Shown: one piece after another, positions 35,214 through 43,919 of the stretch | Position numbering within the stretch: the first letter of the stretch is position 1 | Layout of the letters: each line of letters begins with the position of its first letter | NCBI RefSeq assembly: GCF_001644575.1 | Contig: NZ_CP015596.1 | Location: 62,001 to 126,000, forward strand | DNA length: 64,000 nucleotides | Origin: Mycobacterium adipatum | GTDB lineage: Bacteria; Actinomycetota; Actinomycetes; Mycobacteriales; Mycobacteriaceae | Direction: 5' to 3' | Position numbers and translations under genes: made by a program | Notes under the pieces: generated by a model | What the model was told of the DNA's origin: nothing | Databases searched by the model: none | What the model saw: the letters and a program-made list of their open reading frames with translations, nothing else

Positions 35214-35408
35214 ACGTCCCAGACTTGCGTCTTCCGTCAGCCGGCGGACCCTTGAAAACCCCTAGTCACCGGTCCGTAGGTCAGGTCCGCGGACTCCGGG
35301 GCGTTTCTTGCCCGGGCACCGGGCTGATCGGGCCGACACCCTGGTTCCCGGTGCCCGCGCATCCCTGTTCGGAATCCGGTTCCAGGACTGCCTACCGCAG
35401 TACCGCGC

Positions 35409-36206
35409 TCATCCCTTGAAGTAGACGATCTGATGGCTGGTGGCCAGCAGCCTTCCACCGGTCCCCCAGATCTGGGCGGCTTGGTCGAAATGGCCGGACG
35501 AATACTGTTGTGCACGTGCGGTTGCCAGCACATGGTCATCGCCCTGGGCGGCCAAGGCGTCGCTGTCGGCGTGGAAGTACACCGTGATCGACACGGTGCC
35601 CGCGGGCAGCGGACGCCCGAGCCGCAGGTAGATGCGCGGGTAGAAGATGTCACAGACAGCGGTCAATGCGGCGAAATCCCATGGCCGAGGGGGGTTGTCC
35701 CGAACCCACAGCGTGGTCTCCGAGGACGCGGATTCACCGTCACCGGCATCCGGGATGGCGCCGGTGACATAGCGCATGTCGTAGTTGCGCATCCAGGTCG
35801 GCCCCTTGTCCGGACCGACCGGCACCTCCGCGGGTGCGGGCACCGACGGGCTTGCCGGTTCGGTGTCACCCCAGGTGTCCCGCCGGACCCCGAAAACCGC
35901 GGTGGCGGTGGTCAACACGTCACCGTCCTGGCTGAGCTCGACGAACCAATGCTGGTTGGATCGGTTGGTGCGCACCGCGCGGGTGCTGATCTCGAAGTCG
36001 CCTTCGACGATCGGAGCCAGGTAGTTCACCGTCAGCGCCACCGGTTGACCGTGCACATCGGGCTGCAGTTCGATGGCCCGCAGCAGCGCTGCGGCGGTGA
36101 TGCCCCCGAACGGGCCGACCATGTTCGCCCATTCGGGCACGGTGCGACCGCGCAACAGTCGTTCACCGGCGGGTTGCAGGGCGATGCCATTGTCGAAGGC
36201 CGTCAT
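35409..36206 (-). CDS. Acyl-CoA thioesterase, double hotdog fold (TesB-like)
   Basis: 265 aa in two hotdog halves: WANMVGPFGGITAAALLRAI opens the first and the second contains VTGAIPDAG and VCDIFYPRIYLRLGRPLPAG. It probably hydrolyses acyl-CoA thioesters. A 195-bp gap to the ECF gene and 108 bp to the next gene hold no recognisable gene. It stands alone on the minus strand beside the dehydrogenase-oxygenase pair. Confidence 0.8.
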   Translation of the reverse strand: MTAFDNGIALQPAGERLLRGRTVPEWANMVGPFGGITAAALLRAIELQPDVHGQPVALTVNYLAPIVEGDFEISTRAVRTNRSNQHWFVELSQDGDVLTTATAVFGVRRDTWGDTEPASPSVPAPAEVPVGPDKGPTWMRNYDMRYVTGAIPDAGDGESASSETTLWVRDNPPRPWDFAALTAVCDIFYPRIYLRLGRPLPAGTVSITVYFHADSDALAAQGDDHVLATARAQQYSSGHFDQAAQIWGTGGRLLATSHQIVYFKG

Positions 36207-36314
36207 CGGTCTTCCTCCAGGGTCGGGCGGTTCGCTCGGTCGACGGCGCTGCCGACCGGCGATCCACGTTACCCGCGGACCGCGGACCGGCTCCGTGGCC
36301 GTCCCGCTCGTGCG

Positions 36315-37382
36315 CTAGGCGAACCGTCCGGCGAAACCCCGCAAGGGCAGGTCGGCACTGGTGAGCAGCCCCGGTGCCGCCGCGACCACCGAGGCGATGG
36401 CGTTGAGTGCGGGCAGACCGGTCACGGTCATCCCGATCGAGGCGAAGCTCGCCGGATCGGAGAGGTCGACGCCGGGTTTGGGGAAGATCATGTGCTTGTT
36501 GTACACGCACGGATCGCCCGTCACCTGGGTGATGTAGCAGCCCTTGATATCCCAGCTCGGGTCGGTGTGCGGGGTCATCTGCCATTCGAGGTGGGTTTCG
36601 ATCTTCGGGACACCGTCGACCATCCCCTGGTACTTGATGTAGTTGCCACCCAGCGACCCCTTGGGCAGCTGGTACCAGCCGAGGTCGACGTCCTTGGTGG
36701 TGGCCCCGAGTTCGTAGCTGAACTTCACCTCGTCGAGGTGGACGTCGAAGCAGTCGGCCATCAGCAACACACTGTCGGCGAAGACCCGGGTGTACTTCTC
36801 CAGCATGCCGGGCAGCCGCGGGTCGTCCACCGGCAGCCCGTAGCCGACCTCTTTCCAGGTGTCGGCGGAGTGGTGACAGGACACATCCACCGATTCGATG
36901 GTGGTGACGTTCTCGATCTCGGCGACATCGGCCGAACACACCACGCCCAGAATCTGATTCAGGCCCGGATTCATACCCGTGCCGTAGAACGTCGCACCGC
37001 CCCTGGCCGCAGCCGCGGCCAGCACCTCGCTCACCGGCCGCCCGGATGGGTGCGGATGGTTGGTGTCGCGGTGCCAGCCGGTGATCCAGTCCGCGGTGGT
37101 CACGATATTGATCCCCGCCTCGAGCACCCGCACGTAGAGGTCCTCGTCCGGGAACACTCCGTGGAATGTCACCACATCGGGATCGGCGGCGATGATCTCC
37201 TCCACCGTGCCGGTGGCGATCACCCCGTTGGGTGCCAGACCGGCGATCTCACCGGCATCGCGACCCACCTTCTCCGGGGTGTAGCAGTGCAACCCGACGA
37301 GCGTCAGATCCGGATGCGCGGCAATGCGTTTGATCATCTCGGTGCCCACATTGCCGGTGGCTACCTGGAAGACGCGGATCAT
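36315..37382 (-). CDS. NAD(P)-dependent dehydrogenase, DapB-like/amine dehydrogenase type
   Basis: 355 aa from the ATG at 37382, which overlaps the Rieske gene stop (ATGA). Begins with a Rossmann motif VFQVATGNVGTEMIKRIAAH, then DVVTFHGVFPDEDLYVRVLE and GMNPGLNQILG as in 2,4-diaminopentanoate dehydrogenase/dihydrodipicolinate reductase relatives. Mycobacteria encode many such proteins of unknown substrate next to lipid or steroid genes. Coupling to a Rieske oxygenase suggests sequential oxidation of one compound. Confidence 0.78.
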   Translation of the reverse strand: MIRVFQVATGNVGTEMIKRIAAHPDLTLVGLHCYTPEKVGRDAGEIAGLAPNGVIATGTVEEIIAADPDVVTFHGVFPDEDLYVRVLEAGINIVTTADWITGWHRDTNHPHPSGRPVSEVLAAAAARGGATFYGTGMNPGLNQILGVVCSADVAEIENVTTIESVDVSCHHSADTWKEVGYGLPVDDPRLPGMLEKYTRVFADSVLLMADCFDVHLDEVKFSYELGATTKDVDLGWYQLPKGSLGGNYIKYQGMVDGVPKIETHLEWQMTPHTDPSWDIKGCYITQVTGDPCVYNKHMIFPKPGVDLSDPASFASIGMTVTGLPALNAIASVVAAAPGLLTSADLPLRGFAGRFA

Positions 37383-38407
37383 ATGGTGTCTGCCTCTCGA
37401 ACTCTTGCCAGGTCCGCGGCGGATCCGCCGAGACCGTCTGGATAGAACTGCATGGCCCACTTGCGAATTGCGGTGAACCCTTCGTACTCGGCGGTGGCCA
37501 GCGCAGGCGGATCCGAATAGCGCTGGTGCGACCAGATGTGGATGTCCTGGGTGAACTGCCGAATGACTTCGGCACCGAACTCGCGGGCCTTGTCCTCGGC
37601 CCGCTGGTCGTCACGACCCGGGGTCCGGCCGATGTAGACCATGAACCGGACGTCGGAGGTCCGGTCGTCGACCGGGGTGACCGCCGAGATGGTCCGGTTG
37701 TCGACCATCCCCCAACTCTTGGTGACGGCGATACCGAGCCCACCGTTGATCGCCTCGACGCCGCTGTTGACGTCCTCGATCCGCTGTCCGTCGTCGCCTT
37801 CGAAGGTGATGGTGAAGTCGACATAGGACACCGGCCCGGCGAAGTCGTGGCGGGTGAACACCGGCACGATGGGCGTCTGGTGCACGTATTTGAAATGCGC
37901 GAAGTCCACCCCGTTTTCGAGCACGTACTGCGGATGTAGTTCCAGTTCCTGTCGGAAAAGGCGCTGCTGGGGGTAGTAGTCCTCGGCGGTGCGTGCACCG
38001 AAGTCGGCGAAGATGTCCGGAGCGTCGAAGAACGGTTCCCGGCCCTGCACGTCATGCCAGATGTAGACCGACGCGTTGCGCTCGACCACCGGATAGGTCC
38101 GTATCCGTCTGCCTCGGTTGGGCCGGTCCTGATACGGGATGCAGACGTTTCGACCCTCGTCGTTCCACTGCCAGCCATGGAAAGGGCATTGCAGTACGTC
38201 GCCTTTCACCTGCCCGCCGTAACCGAGGTGCGCGCCGAGGTGCTCGCAGTAGGCGTTCATCACCGTCAGCCGGCCGGACGCCGCGCGCCAGGCGATCATC
38301 TCCTGGCCGAAGTAGGTCATCCGGTGTACGTCACCGACACCGATCTCGTCCGACCAGGCCACCTGGAACCAGCCCGTCGGCTTCATCGACAGTGGTGGCT
38401 TTGCCAT
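37379..38407 (-). CDS. Rieske oxygenase, 3-ketosteroid 9-alpha-hydroxylase (KshA)-like
   Basis: 342 aa. The Rieske [2Fe-2S] site is C54-E-H56 and C74-P-F-H77 (CEHLGAHLGYGGQVKGDVLQ region), and the mononuclear iron triad lies in VDFAHFKYVH (D168, H171, H176). The arrangement and length fit KshA, which hydroxylates steroid C9 using electrons from a KshB reductase; no reductase is adjacent. Substrate assignment to steroids is family-level inference only. The ATG at 38407 is followed upstream by a divergent TetR gene 57 bp away. Confidence 0.83.
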   Translation of the reverse strand: MAKPPLSMKPTGWFQVAWSDEIGVGDVHRMTYFGQEMIAWRAASGRLTVMNAYCEHLGAHLGYGGQVKGDVLQCPFHGWQWNDEGRNVCIPYQDRPNRGRRIRTYPVVERNASVYIWHDVQGREPFFDAPDIFADFGARTAEDYYPQQRLFRQELELHPQYVLENGVDFAHFKYVHQTPIVPVFTRHDFAGPVSYVDFTITFEGDDGQRIEDVNSGVEAINGGLGIAVTKSWGMVDNRTISAVTPVDDRTSDVRFMVYIGRTPGRDDQRAEDKAREFGAEVIRQFTQDIHIWSHQRYSDPPALATAEYEGFTAIRKWAMQFYPDGLGGSAADLARVREADTI

Positions 38408-38463
38408 GGGCCAACAATCACAGAGGGTTCTATTAAAGTCAAGGGTCGCGTAGCATCCATCCG

Positions 38464-39075
38464 GTGACCGAAGCCGCCGAGCGCCGCACCAACCGGCGCG
38501 GGCAGGCCAGTCGCGAGAGCATGCTCGATGCGGCGTTGCAGGCCTTGGCATCCGGAGCACCCGGGTCGGTCTCGGGTAACCGGATCGCCAAAGATGCCGG
38601 CGCGACCTGGGGCACGGTCAAGTACCAGTTCGGCGATATCGACGGGCTGTGGGCCGCCGTTCTGCGCCGGACCGCCGAGCGCCGCGGCACGCTCCCGGCA
38701 CATGCCGCACCGCACGGAACCCTGGCGCAGCGCGTCGCAGCCATCCTGGACATCCTCTATGCCGGACTGAGCTCGACCGACTCCCGGGCCATCGAGAACC
38801 TGCGGGCCGCGCTCCCCCGCGATCGAGCCGAGCTGGAACGCCACTATCCGCAGACCGCGTCCGAGCTGGCATCCTGGCAGAAGACCTGGATCACCGACTG
38901 CCAGAGCGCCTTCGCCGACCTGGACGTCGACCCCGCCCGTGTGCGCGAGGTCGCGCTGTTCATCCCGGGGGCGATGCGCGGCATCACCTCCGAACGCCAA
39001 CTCGGCTCATACATCGATCTCGACGAGGCCCGTCACGGCCTGTCCAAGGCGATCGTCGCGTACCTCCAGGGATGA
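38464..39075 (+). CDS. TetR-family transcriptional regulator
   Basis: 203 aa from GTG 38464. The helix-turn-helix lies at about residues 33-57, SVSGNRIAKDAGATWGTVKY, followed by QFGDIDGLWAAVL. Divergent from the Rieske oxygenase gene with a 57-bp gap and so the likely regulator of that pair. The promoter contains GTCAAGGGTCG (38438-38448), also found in front of the other Rieske/TetR pair at 60460-60470. Confidence 0.83.
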   Translation: MTEAAERRTNRRGQASRESMLDAALQALASGAPGSVSGNRIAKDAGATWGTVKYQFGDIDGLWAAVLRRTAERRGTLPAHAAPHGTLAQRVAAILDILYAGLSSTDSRAIENLRAALPRDRAELERHYPQTASELASWQKTWITDCQSAFADLDVDPARVREVALFIPGAMRGITSERQLGSYIDLDEARHGLSKAIVAYLQG

Positions 39076-39093
39076 GGGGACTTCCGGCCCTAC
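39074..39093 (+). promoter_or_regulatory. DosR-like box upstream of the Acg-type nitroreductase
   Basis: GAGGGGACTTCCGGCCCTAC matches 13 of 20 positions of the DosR consensus TTSGGGACTWWAGTCCCSAA, with the GGGACT and CCC cores intact. Centred about 42 bp before the ATG at 39126, the usual DosR position if transcription begins at the start codon; CAGACT at 39114-39119 would serve as -10. Acg-family genes belong to the DosR regulon in M. tuberculosis, which supports the reading. Confidence 0.45.
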
Positions 39094-39125
39094 CGGCCGG
39101 CGCCGCGCCCGCACAGACTGGTGGC

Positions 39126-40109
39126 ATGGCGACCACATCGCAGGCCCCACGCCGGGTGAAGATCTTCGAGGAGGCCGTGCACCTGGCGTGCCGGGCCCCG
39201 TCGTACCACAACAGCCAGCCGTGGCGCTGGGTGGTGACCTCCGACAGCGTGCAACTCTTCGTCGACACCGACCGACTGGTCGCCACCGATACCACCGGCA
39301 GGCAGGCGGTGATCAGTTGTGGCGCAGCGCTCGACCACTTCCGCGTCGCGGCGGCCGCGGCCGGATTACAAGCGCGTGTGCAACGCTATCCCGATCCCGA
39401 GGATCACCACCACCTGGCCACCATCACCTTCGCCGCGCTGACCGATATCACCGCCGGCCACCGGCGGCGTGCCGATGCCATCCTGCGCCGGCGCACCGAC
39501 CGGCTGCCGATGGAAGCACCATCCGATTGGGCCTCCTTCGAACTGCTACTCGGTGAATCCGCTGATCCCGCCGTCACCTTGGACGTCATCGCACCGGCCG
39601 ACCGGCCTGCCGTCGCGGACGCCTCCCAACTCACCGATGCGCTGCGTCTCTACGATTCGGCCTACCATCACGAGATCGACTGGTGGACATCCCCCTTCGA
39701 GGTCAATGACGGTATCCCGCACAGTGCTCTGGTGTCGGCGGCCGAGGCCGACCGGGTCGACGTCGGGCGGTCCTTCCCCGTCACCCAGAATCGCGAGCGC
39801 CGCCCCCACGTTGCCGAGGACACCGCCCAACTGGTGGTGATCTCGGCCACCGACGACACCCGGGCCGGCATATTGCGCTGCGGCGAGGCACTTTCCGCCC
39901 TGCTGCTCGATGCCACCGTCGCAGGGTTGGCATCGTGCACACTGAGCCACCTCACCGAGGTGCCGGTGAGCCGAGATATCGTCGGCGCCCTGGTCAACCG
40001 GCCGTTCCCACAGGTGGTCGTGCGCTTGGGACGAGTGCCCGAACTCGACGACGTGCCGCCTCCCACGCCCCGCCGCCCGCTGTCGGAGGTGTTGGCGCTC
40101 AAGCTCTGA
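39126..40109 (+). CDS. Acg-family nitroreductase-like FMN-binding protein
   Basis: 327 aa starting MATTSQAPRRVKIFEEAV. Two nitroreductase half-folds: CRAPSYHNSQPWRWVVT (the family signature PSxHNxQPW) near residue 25 and, in the C-terminal half, AGLASCTLSHLTEVPVSRDI with HSALVSAAEADR between. Length and signature fit the Acg/Rv2032-Rv3127-Rv3131 group, FMN proteins induced in hypoxia whose activity is uncertain. A DosR-like box sits 33 bp upstream. The 3' end overlaps the convergent TetR gene by 11 bp. Confidence 0.87.
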   Translation: MATTSQAPRRVKIFEEAVHLACRAPSYHNSQPWRWVVTSDSVQLFVDTDRLVATDTTGRQAVISCGAALDHFRVAAAAAGLQARVQRYPDPEDHHHLATITFAALTDITAGHRRRADAILRRRTDRLPMEAPSDWASFELLLGESADPAVTLDVIAPADRPAVADASQLTDALRLYDSAYHHEIDWWTSPFEVNDGIPHSALVSAAEADRVDVGRSFPVTQNRERRPHVAEDTAQLVVISATDDTRAGILRCGEALSALLLDATVAGLASCTLSHLTEVPVSRDIVGALVNRPFPQVVVRLGRVPELDDVPPPTPRRPLSEVLALKL

Positions 40110-40674
40110 ATGCGGCGAGCATCGCGTGCAGTCGGCGGCCCACCGCGTCGAGCGGATCGGTGCTGCGCTCGGCCCGACACATGGCCACCGCACCCTCGAC
40201 GGCGGCGACCACCAGCATCGCGGTGTCGGCGGCGTCCGCGTGGCGCGCACCGTCATCGCGCAGTGCGCCGGCCACCGCCGACGTCCAGTTGCTGAAGGCG
40301 AACACCGCCGCATCCCGCGGCGCGACATCGTCCTCGCCGACCTGCACCGCGACCGCCAGCACTGCACAACCGCACTGGAAGTCGCTGTCCACCAGAGCTT
40401 CCCGCCACAAATTCAGTAACCGATCGACGAGCGCGACCGCACCGCCCGCCGCCGCATCCTGCAACTGCGCCGTCATGCGCGCGTCCACCCAGCGGATCGC
40501 CTCGGCGGCCAACTGCGACTTTCCGCCCGGGAAATAGTGGTACGTCGATCCGAGCGGCGCCGCGGCGTGCCTGGCCAATTCCCGGACCGTCAACGCGCTG
40601 AAGCCGGCGCGCCCCAACATGTCGGCCGCGCCGGCCACCATGCGCTGCCGCGTGTCCCGGTCGGATTCCACCAT
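40099..40674 (-). CDS. TetR-family transcriptional regulator
   Basis: 191 aa from the ATG at 40674 (MVESDRDTRQRMVAGAADML), with GGGGGTGG just upstream; 40701 would add 9 residues. Helix-turn-helix FSALTVRELARHAAAPLGST followed by YHYFPGGKSQL. The C-terminal part (FQCGCAVLAVAVQVGEDD) resembles the LmrA/YxaF group. It probably acts on the interleaved inverted repeats at 40696-40735 in its own promoter and on the ferritin-like gene across the gap. Confidence 0.83.
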   Translation of the reverse strand: MVESDRDTRQRMVAGAADMLGRAGFSALTVRELARHAAAPLGSTYHYFPGGKSQLAAEAIRWVDARMTAQLQDAAAGGAVALVDRLLNLWREALVDSDFQCGCAVLAVAVQVGEDDVAPRDAAVFAFSNWTSAVAGALRDDGARHADAADTAMLVVAAVEGAVAMCRAERSTDPLDAVGRRLHAMLAAFRA

Positions 40675-40695
40675 GGATCCACCCCCTATAACGTT

Positions 40696-40735
40696 CGTCA
40701 TAAAATATCACGAGCTGGGATTATGACGGGTGATA
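40696..40735. repeat. Interleaved inverted repeats, candidate operator
   Basis: CGTCATAA (40696-40703) pairs with TTATGACG (40721-40728), and TATCAC (40706-40711) pairs with GTGATA (40730-40735), so two inverted repeats overlap each other. They lie just upstream of the TetR gene and within the 227-bp gap to the ferritin-like gene. The layout suggests a compound regulator site; the pairing is exact but short. Confidence 0.45.
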
Positions 40736-40901
40736 TAGGAATCGGGCCGGTCGCCGCCCGAGGAATATGAGATGCGGACCACATCGCCGGGGCATTCCGT
40801 GTCAAGCGCCCGATATGCGGGTAGCCGACCGAATGAAGGCGCATCCGCGCCGCACGGTCGATCCCGACCGATGACAACACATCCACCAGGGGGCCCACGT
40901 C

Positions 40902-41858
40902 ATGACCGACACCACCACTCTCATCGCCAACCTGCGGACCATGCTGGAACTGACCAGCACCGAGATCCAGATCGCGGAGTTCCGCACCAGCCAGGCCCGC
41001 ACCGATGCGGTGCATCAGGAGCTGACGAAGAACGCCGAGAATGCCCGCACCCGCGCGGCGCTCATCGAGGCCACCATCCGCGAACTCGGCGGCACACCAA
41101 CCATTTTCGGCCCGCTACTCGGGCGCGCCGCGGCTCTGGTCAAAGCGCTCACCGAGCAGGCCGAGCCGTTTTCCGAGGCCCTGCTGGGCGATCTCGCCCT
41201 GGAACATCTGCTCGTCGACCGTGCCCGCTATCTGAAGTCACTGGCCGTCGCGGCCGGCAACTCCCAGGTCCAGGACCTGGCCGACTCCCTGATCGAGGCA
41301 CACAATGCCACCGTGGTCTGGCTGACCACCGTGTTGGCCGAGGACGCCCTCGGCGGCCCTGCGGCGCTGCGTCGCACCCCGGTGCAGGCCGCAGCCGGCG
41401 TCGCGGTCAAACTCGCCAACCTGCCGGGACAACTGGCGACCCGGGCGGTCGACCGCGTGCTGACCACGGTCCGGTCCACCCGCCCTGCCGTCGACGATGC
41501 ACTCGCACGCGGCAGCCAGGCCGGCGAGATCGCCGCCAAGACCCTGTCGGCATCACGTGACGCCGCGCTCTCGGCGGCGGAGAAGGTGAGCCGACGCGAA
41601 GGCGCCGGCGAGGTGGCCGACGCCCTGCACAACCTGCGCGGTAAGACCGGCGTCCTCGACGCCGCGGAACTGCCCATCGCCGGCTACGACGAGCTGAACG
41701 TCAACGACGCCGTGGCGGCGGTCAAGGAACTGTCCGAGCCGGCCGACATCCGCGTCGTCATCGCCTACGAGGAGCTCCACAAGGATCGCCAGCGAGTGGT
41801 CTCCGCAGCTCAGACGCGGCTGAGCAGTATCGCCCAGGAGATCGTCGGCATCAGCTGA
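40902..41858 (+). CDS. Ferritin-like-domain protein of unknown function
   Basis: 318 aa from the ATG at 40902. The first ~150 residues look like a four-helix bundle (LRTMLELTSTEIQIAEFRTS, and ALLGDLALEHLLVDRARYLK), with acidic/His residues that may bind metal; the middle (AAAGVAVKLANLPGQLATRA) is a helical, phasin-like stretch. The C-terminus (YDELNVNDAVAAVKELSEPA) looks like a separate conserved module ending EELHKDRQRVVSAAQ. No signal peptide. I do not recognise a specific function; iron storage or stress binding is only suggested by the fold. Confidence 0.6.
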   Translation: MTDTTTLIANLRTMLELTSTEIQIAEFRTSQARTDAVHQELTKNAENARTRAALIEATIRELGGTPTIFGPLLGRAAALVKALTEQAEPFSEALLGDLALEHLLVDRARYLKSLAVAAGNSQVQDLADSLIEAHNATVVWLTTVLAEDALGGPAALRRTPVQAAAGVAVKLANLPGQLATRAVDRVLTTVRSTRPAVDDALARGSQAGEIAAKTLSASRDAALSAAEKVSRREGAGEVADALHNLRGKTGVLDAAELPIAGYDELNVNDAVAAVKELSEPADIRVVIAYEELHKDRQRVVSAAQTRLSSIAQEIVGIS

Positions 41859-41898
41859 TCGCTTCGGATTCCGGCGAATCCGTTGGCACCGACCGCAC

Positions 41899-41929
41899 CC
41901 TACGGTACCGTAAGTTACGGTACCGTAGG
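41899..41929. promoter_or_regulatory. 31-bp nested palindrome before the desaturase gene
   Basis: CCTACGGTACCGTAA (41899-41913) and TTACGGTACCGTAGG (41915-41929) are perfect 15-bp arms around a single G, and each arm is itself the palindrome TACGGTACCGTA. It lies 31 bp before the ATG at 41960. Two tandem binding sites on one helical face fit a TetR-type repressor binding as a pair of dimers. The regulator is not identified; the nearest TetR gene is at 40099-40674. Confidence 0.75.
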
Positions 41930-41959
41930 TTTAGCGGTGTAAAGGGAACGGAGACCGCC

Positions 41960-42877
41960 ATGGTGGATCAGAACGGCGTGCTGCACGAGCTGGAGCCGAT
42001 CGTCGAACAGAACCTCGAGCGCCATCTCGACACGGTCAAACCCTGGGATCCGCACGACTACGTGCCGTGGAGCCGGGGGCGCGATTTCGCGTTTCTGGGC
42101 GGCCAGGACTGGGCACCCGAGGATTCCCCGCTGGACCCGGTCGCCAAGGCGGCACTGACGGTCAACCTGTTGACCGAGGACAATCTGCCCTCCTACCACC
42201 GCGAGATCGCCACCCGTTTCGGGCGCGATGGCGCGTGGGGCACCTGGGTCGGGCAATGGACCGCCGAGGAGGGCCGCCACAGCATCGCGCTACGCGACTA
42301 CCTGGTGGTGACACGCGGTGTCGATCCCAGCAAGCTCGAGGCGCTGCGGATGGAACACACCGTCGCCGGATACGACTCGGGCGACAAGACCCCGCTGGCG
42401 GCGCTGGCATACGTGTCGTTCCAGGAGTTGGCCACCCGTGTGTCGCACCGAAACACCGGGCGCGCCTCGGGTTGTCCGATCGCCGACCAGTTGCTCGCCC
42501 GGATCGCGGCCGACGAGAACCTGCACATGGTCTTCTACCGCAACCTCATGTCCGCCGCGCTCGATATCGCACCGGATGCCGCCATGCGTGCCATCCGCGA
42601 CGAGGTCATCGGCTTTGCGATGCCCGGTGCCGGAATGACGGACTTCCACGAGAACTCGATCCTCATCGCCAAAGCCGGCATCTACGACCTGCGCATCCAT
42701 CATGACGAGGTGCTGCAGCCGGTGTTGCGCTTCTGGCGGATCTTCGACCGCGACGATTTCGGGCCCGCCGGCGAACAGGCCCGCATCGAATTGGCCCGGT
42801 TCCTCGATGCCGTGGACGAACGCGCTCGCTTCTACGAGGAGAAGGCGGCCCGCCGCGCGGTCGGCGCGCAGGCCTAA
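41960..42877 (+). CDS. Acyl-ACP desaturase, DesA-like diiron protein
   Basis: 305 aa of the soluble FA_desaturase_2 family. The diiron ligands are visible in two EX6H/EExxH-type motifs: LLTEDNLPSYHREI (E73, H80) and AEEGRHSIAL (E103/E104, H107), and again in AADENLHMVFYRNL. It probably introduces a cis double bond into an acyl chain on ACP, as mycobacterial DesA1/DesA2 do. GGGAACGGAG precedes the ATG. Control by the nested palindrome directly upstream is likely. The 3' end overlaps the LysG-like gene by 4 bp. Confidence 0.87.
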   Translation: MVDQNGVLHELEPIVEQNLERHLDTVKPWDPHDYVPWSRGRDFAFLGGQDWAPEDSPLDPVAKAALTVNLLTEDNLPSYHREIATRFGRDGAWGTWVGQWTAEEGRHSIALRDYLVVTRGVDPSKLEALRMEHTVAGYDSGDKTPLAALAYVSFQELATRVSHRNTGRASGCPIADQLLARIAADENLHMVFYRNLMSAALDIAPDAAMRAIRDEVIGFAMPGAGMTDFHENSILIAKAGIYDLRIHHDEVLQPVLRFWRIFDRDDFGPAGEQARIELARFLDAVDERARFYEEKAARRAVGAQA

Positions 42878-43740
42878 CGACCCGGGCGCCGCAGTACGGC
42901 TGCGGCATCCGACACCGCGGCGCCGACGTTGCCGACCAGCTCGCTGTCCAGTTTCCAGCTCTGCCAGTACAACGGCACATCCAGGTGGACGTCGGCGATC
43001 CGGACGAAATCCGCGTTCACGAGTTGCTCGGGGTACATGCCCCACCCCAGTCCGGCGCGGACCGCCGCGCCGAAACCCTCCGCGGTCGGCACATAGTGCA
43101 CGGGGCGCGTGATCGGCCGCCGGAAGGCCTTGCGGATCAGGTTGTCCTGCAGCGCATCATCTCGATTCCAGGCCAACGATGGCGCGGTCGACGCCGCGGC
43201 TGCGGTGAATCCGGCCGGCAGGTACTCGCGCACGTATCGCGGCGCGGCCACCGGCACATAGCGCATCACGCCGAGCGGCCGCACCCGGCAGCCCGGGACC
43301 GCGGTGCGTTCGGTGGTCACCGCACCCATCACCGCCCCCTCGCGGAGCAGCCTGGCCGAGTGGTCCTGATCCTCGATCCGGATATCGAACAGGACGCCGG
43401 GCAGCCGGCCGAATACGGCGTTGAACCAAGTGGCCATCGAATCGGCGTTGACCGCGATCGCGATGCGGGTACGTTCGGTCGATCCCCCCGCCGTTTCGGC
43501 CAGCGCCTCGGACTCGAGCATCTCGGTCTGCGCGGCCAGCCGCAACAACGGAATTCCGGCTCCGGTCGCCCGGCAGGGTTTCTCACGGATGACCAGTACC
43601 TGCCCGACCCGCTGCTCCAGAGCCTTGATCCGCTGACTGATGGCCGACGGTGTGACATGCAGTCGCTCGGCGGCCGCATCGAAGCTGCCCAACTCCACCA
43701 CCGCCGCGAACGCGGTCAGCTGCTGACCGTCCAGCTTCAT
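42874..43740 (-). CDS. LysR-family regulator, LysG/ArgP-like
   Basis: 288 aa. The N-terminal winged helix-turn-helix is LTAFAAVVELGSFDAAAERL followed by HVTPSAISQRIKALEQRVGQ; the rest is a LysR co-inducer domain. The ArgP/LysG group usually controls a divergent lysine or arginine exporter lysE, but here the 334-bp gap to the Nit1C operon contains no lysE. It may regulate the Nit1C genes, which begin divergently, with the 31-bp near-palindrome at 43801 as site. Ligand unknown. Confidence 0.82.
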   Translation of the reverse strand: MKLDGQQLTAFAAVVELGSFDAAAERLHVTPSAISQRIKALEQRVGQVLVIREKPCRATGAGIPLLRLAAQTEMLESEALAETAGGSTERTRIAIAVNADSMATWFNAVFGRLPGVLFDIRIEDQDHSARLLREGAVMGAVTTERTAVPGCRVRPLGVMRYVPVAAPRYVREYLPAGFTAAAASTAPSLAWNRDDALQDNLIRKAFRRPITRPVHYVPTAEGFGAAVRAGLGWGMYPEQLVNADFVRIADVHLDVPLYWQSWKLDSELVGNVGAAVSDAAAVLRRPGR

Positions 43741-43800
43741 CCGTTCAGGCTAATCCAGCGGTGCGGCCGCGAGCCGGATACCGGGATACCCCGACCGTCT

Positions 43801-43831
43801 GGATAGCCCCCTAATAATTAGGGTAGTATCC
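43801..43831. promoter_or_regulatory. 31-bp near-palindrome, candidate LysR-type operator
   Basis: The core CCCTAATAATTAGGG (43809-43823) has perfect 7-bp arms around one A, and outer GGATA (43801-43805) pairs with TATCC (43827-43831), leaving three unmatched bases per side. It is 61 bp before the LysR start codon on the minus strand. LysR proteins bind interrupted dyads of this sort, so it is the best candidate site for the divergent regulator. Confidence 0.5.
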
Positions 43832-43919
43832 AACTGCCGCCGCCGGAGCGCGGCGCCCTCGAGGACCTTGGCGATTCATGCTCTGGTCCTAATTTTGTTT
43901 CTACACAAGATGATTCGAT

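Noticed and set aside
35433..37445. 670-codon plus-strand frame across the thioesterase and dehydrogenase genes
   Set aside because: Both genes on the other strand have strong family motifs; this frame is low-complexity shadow.
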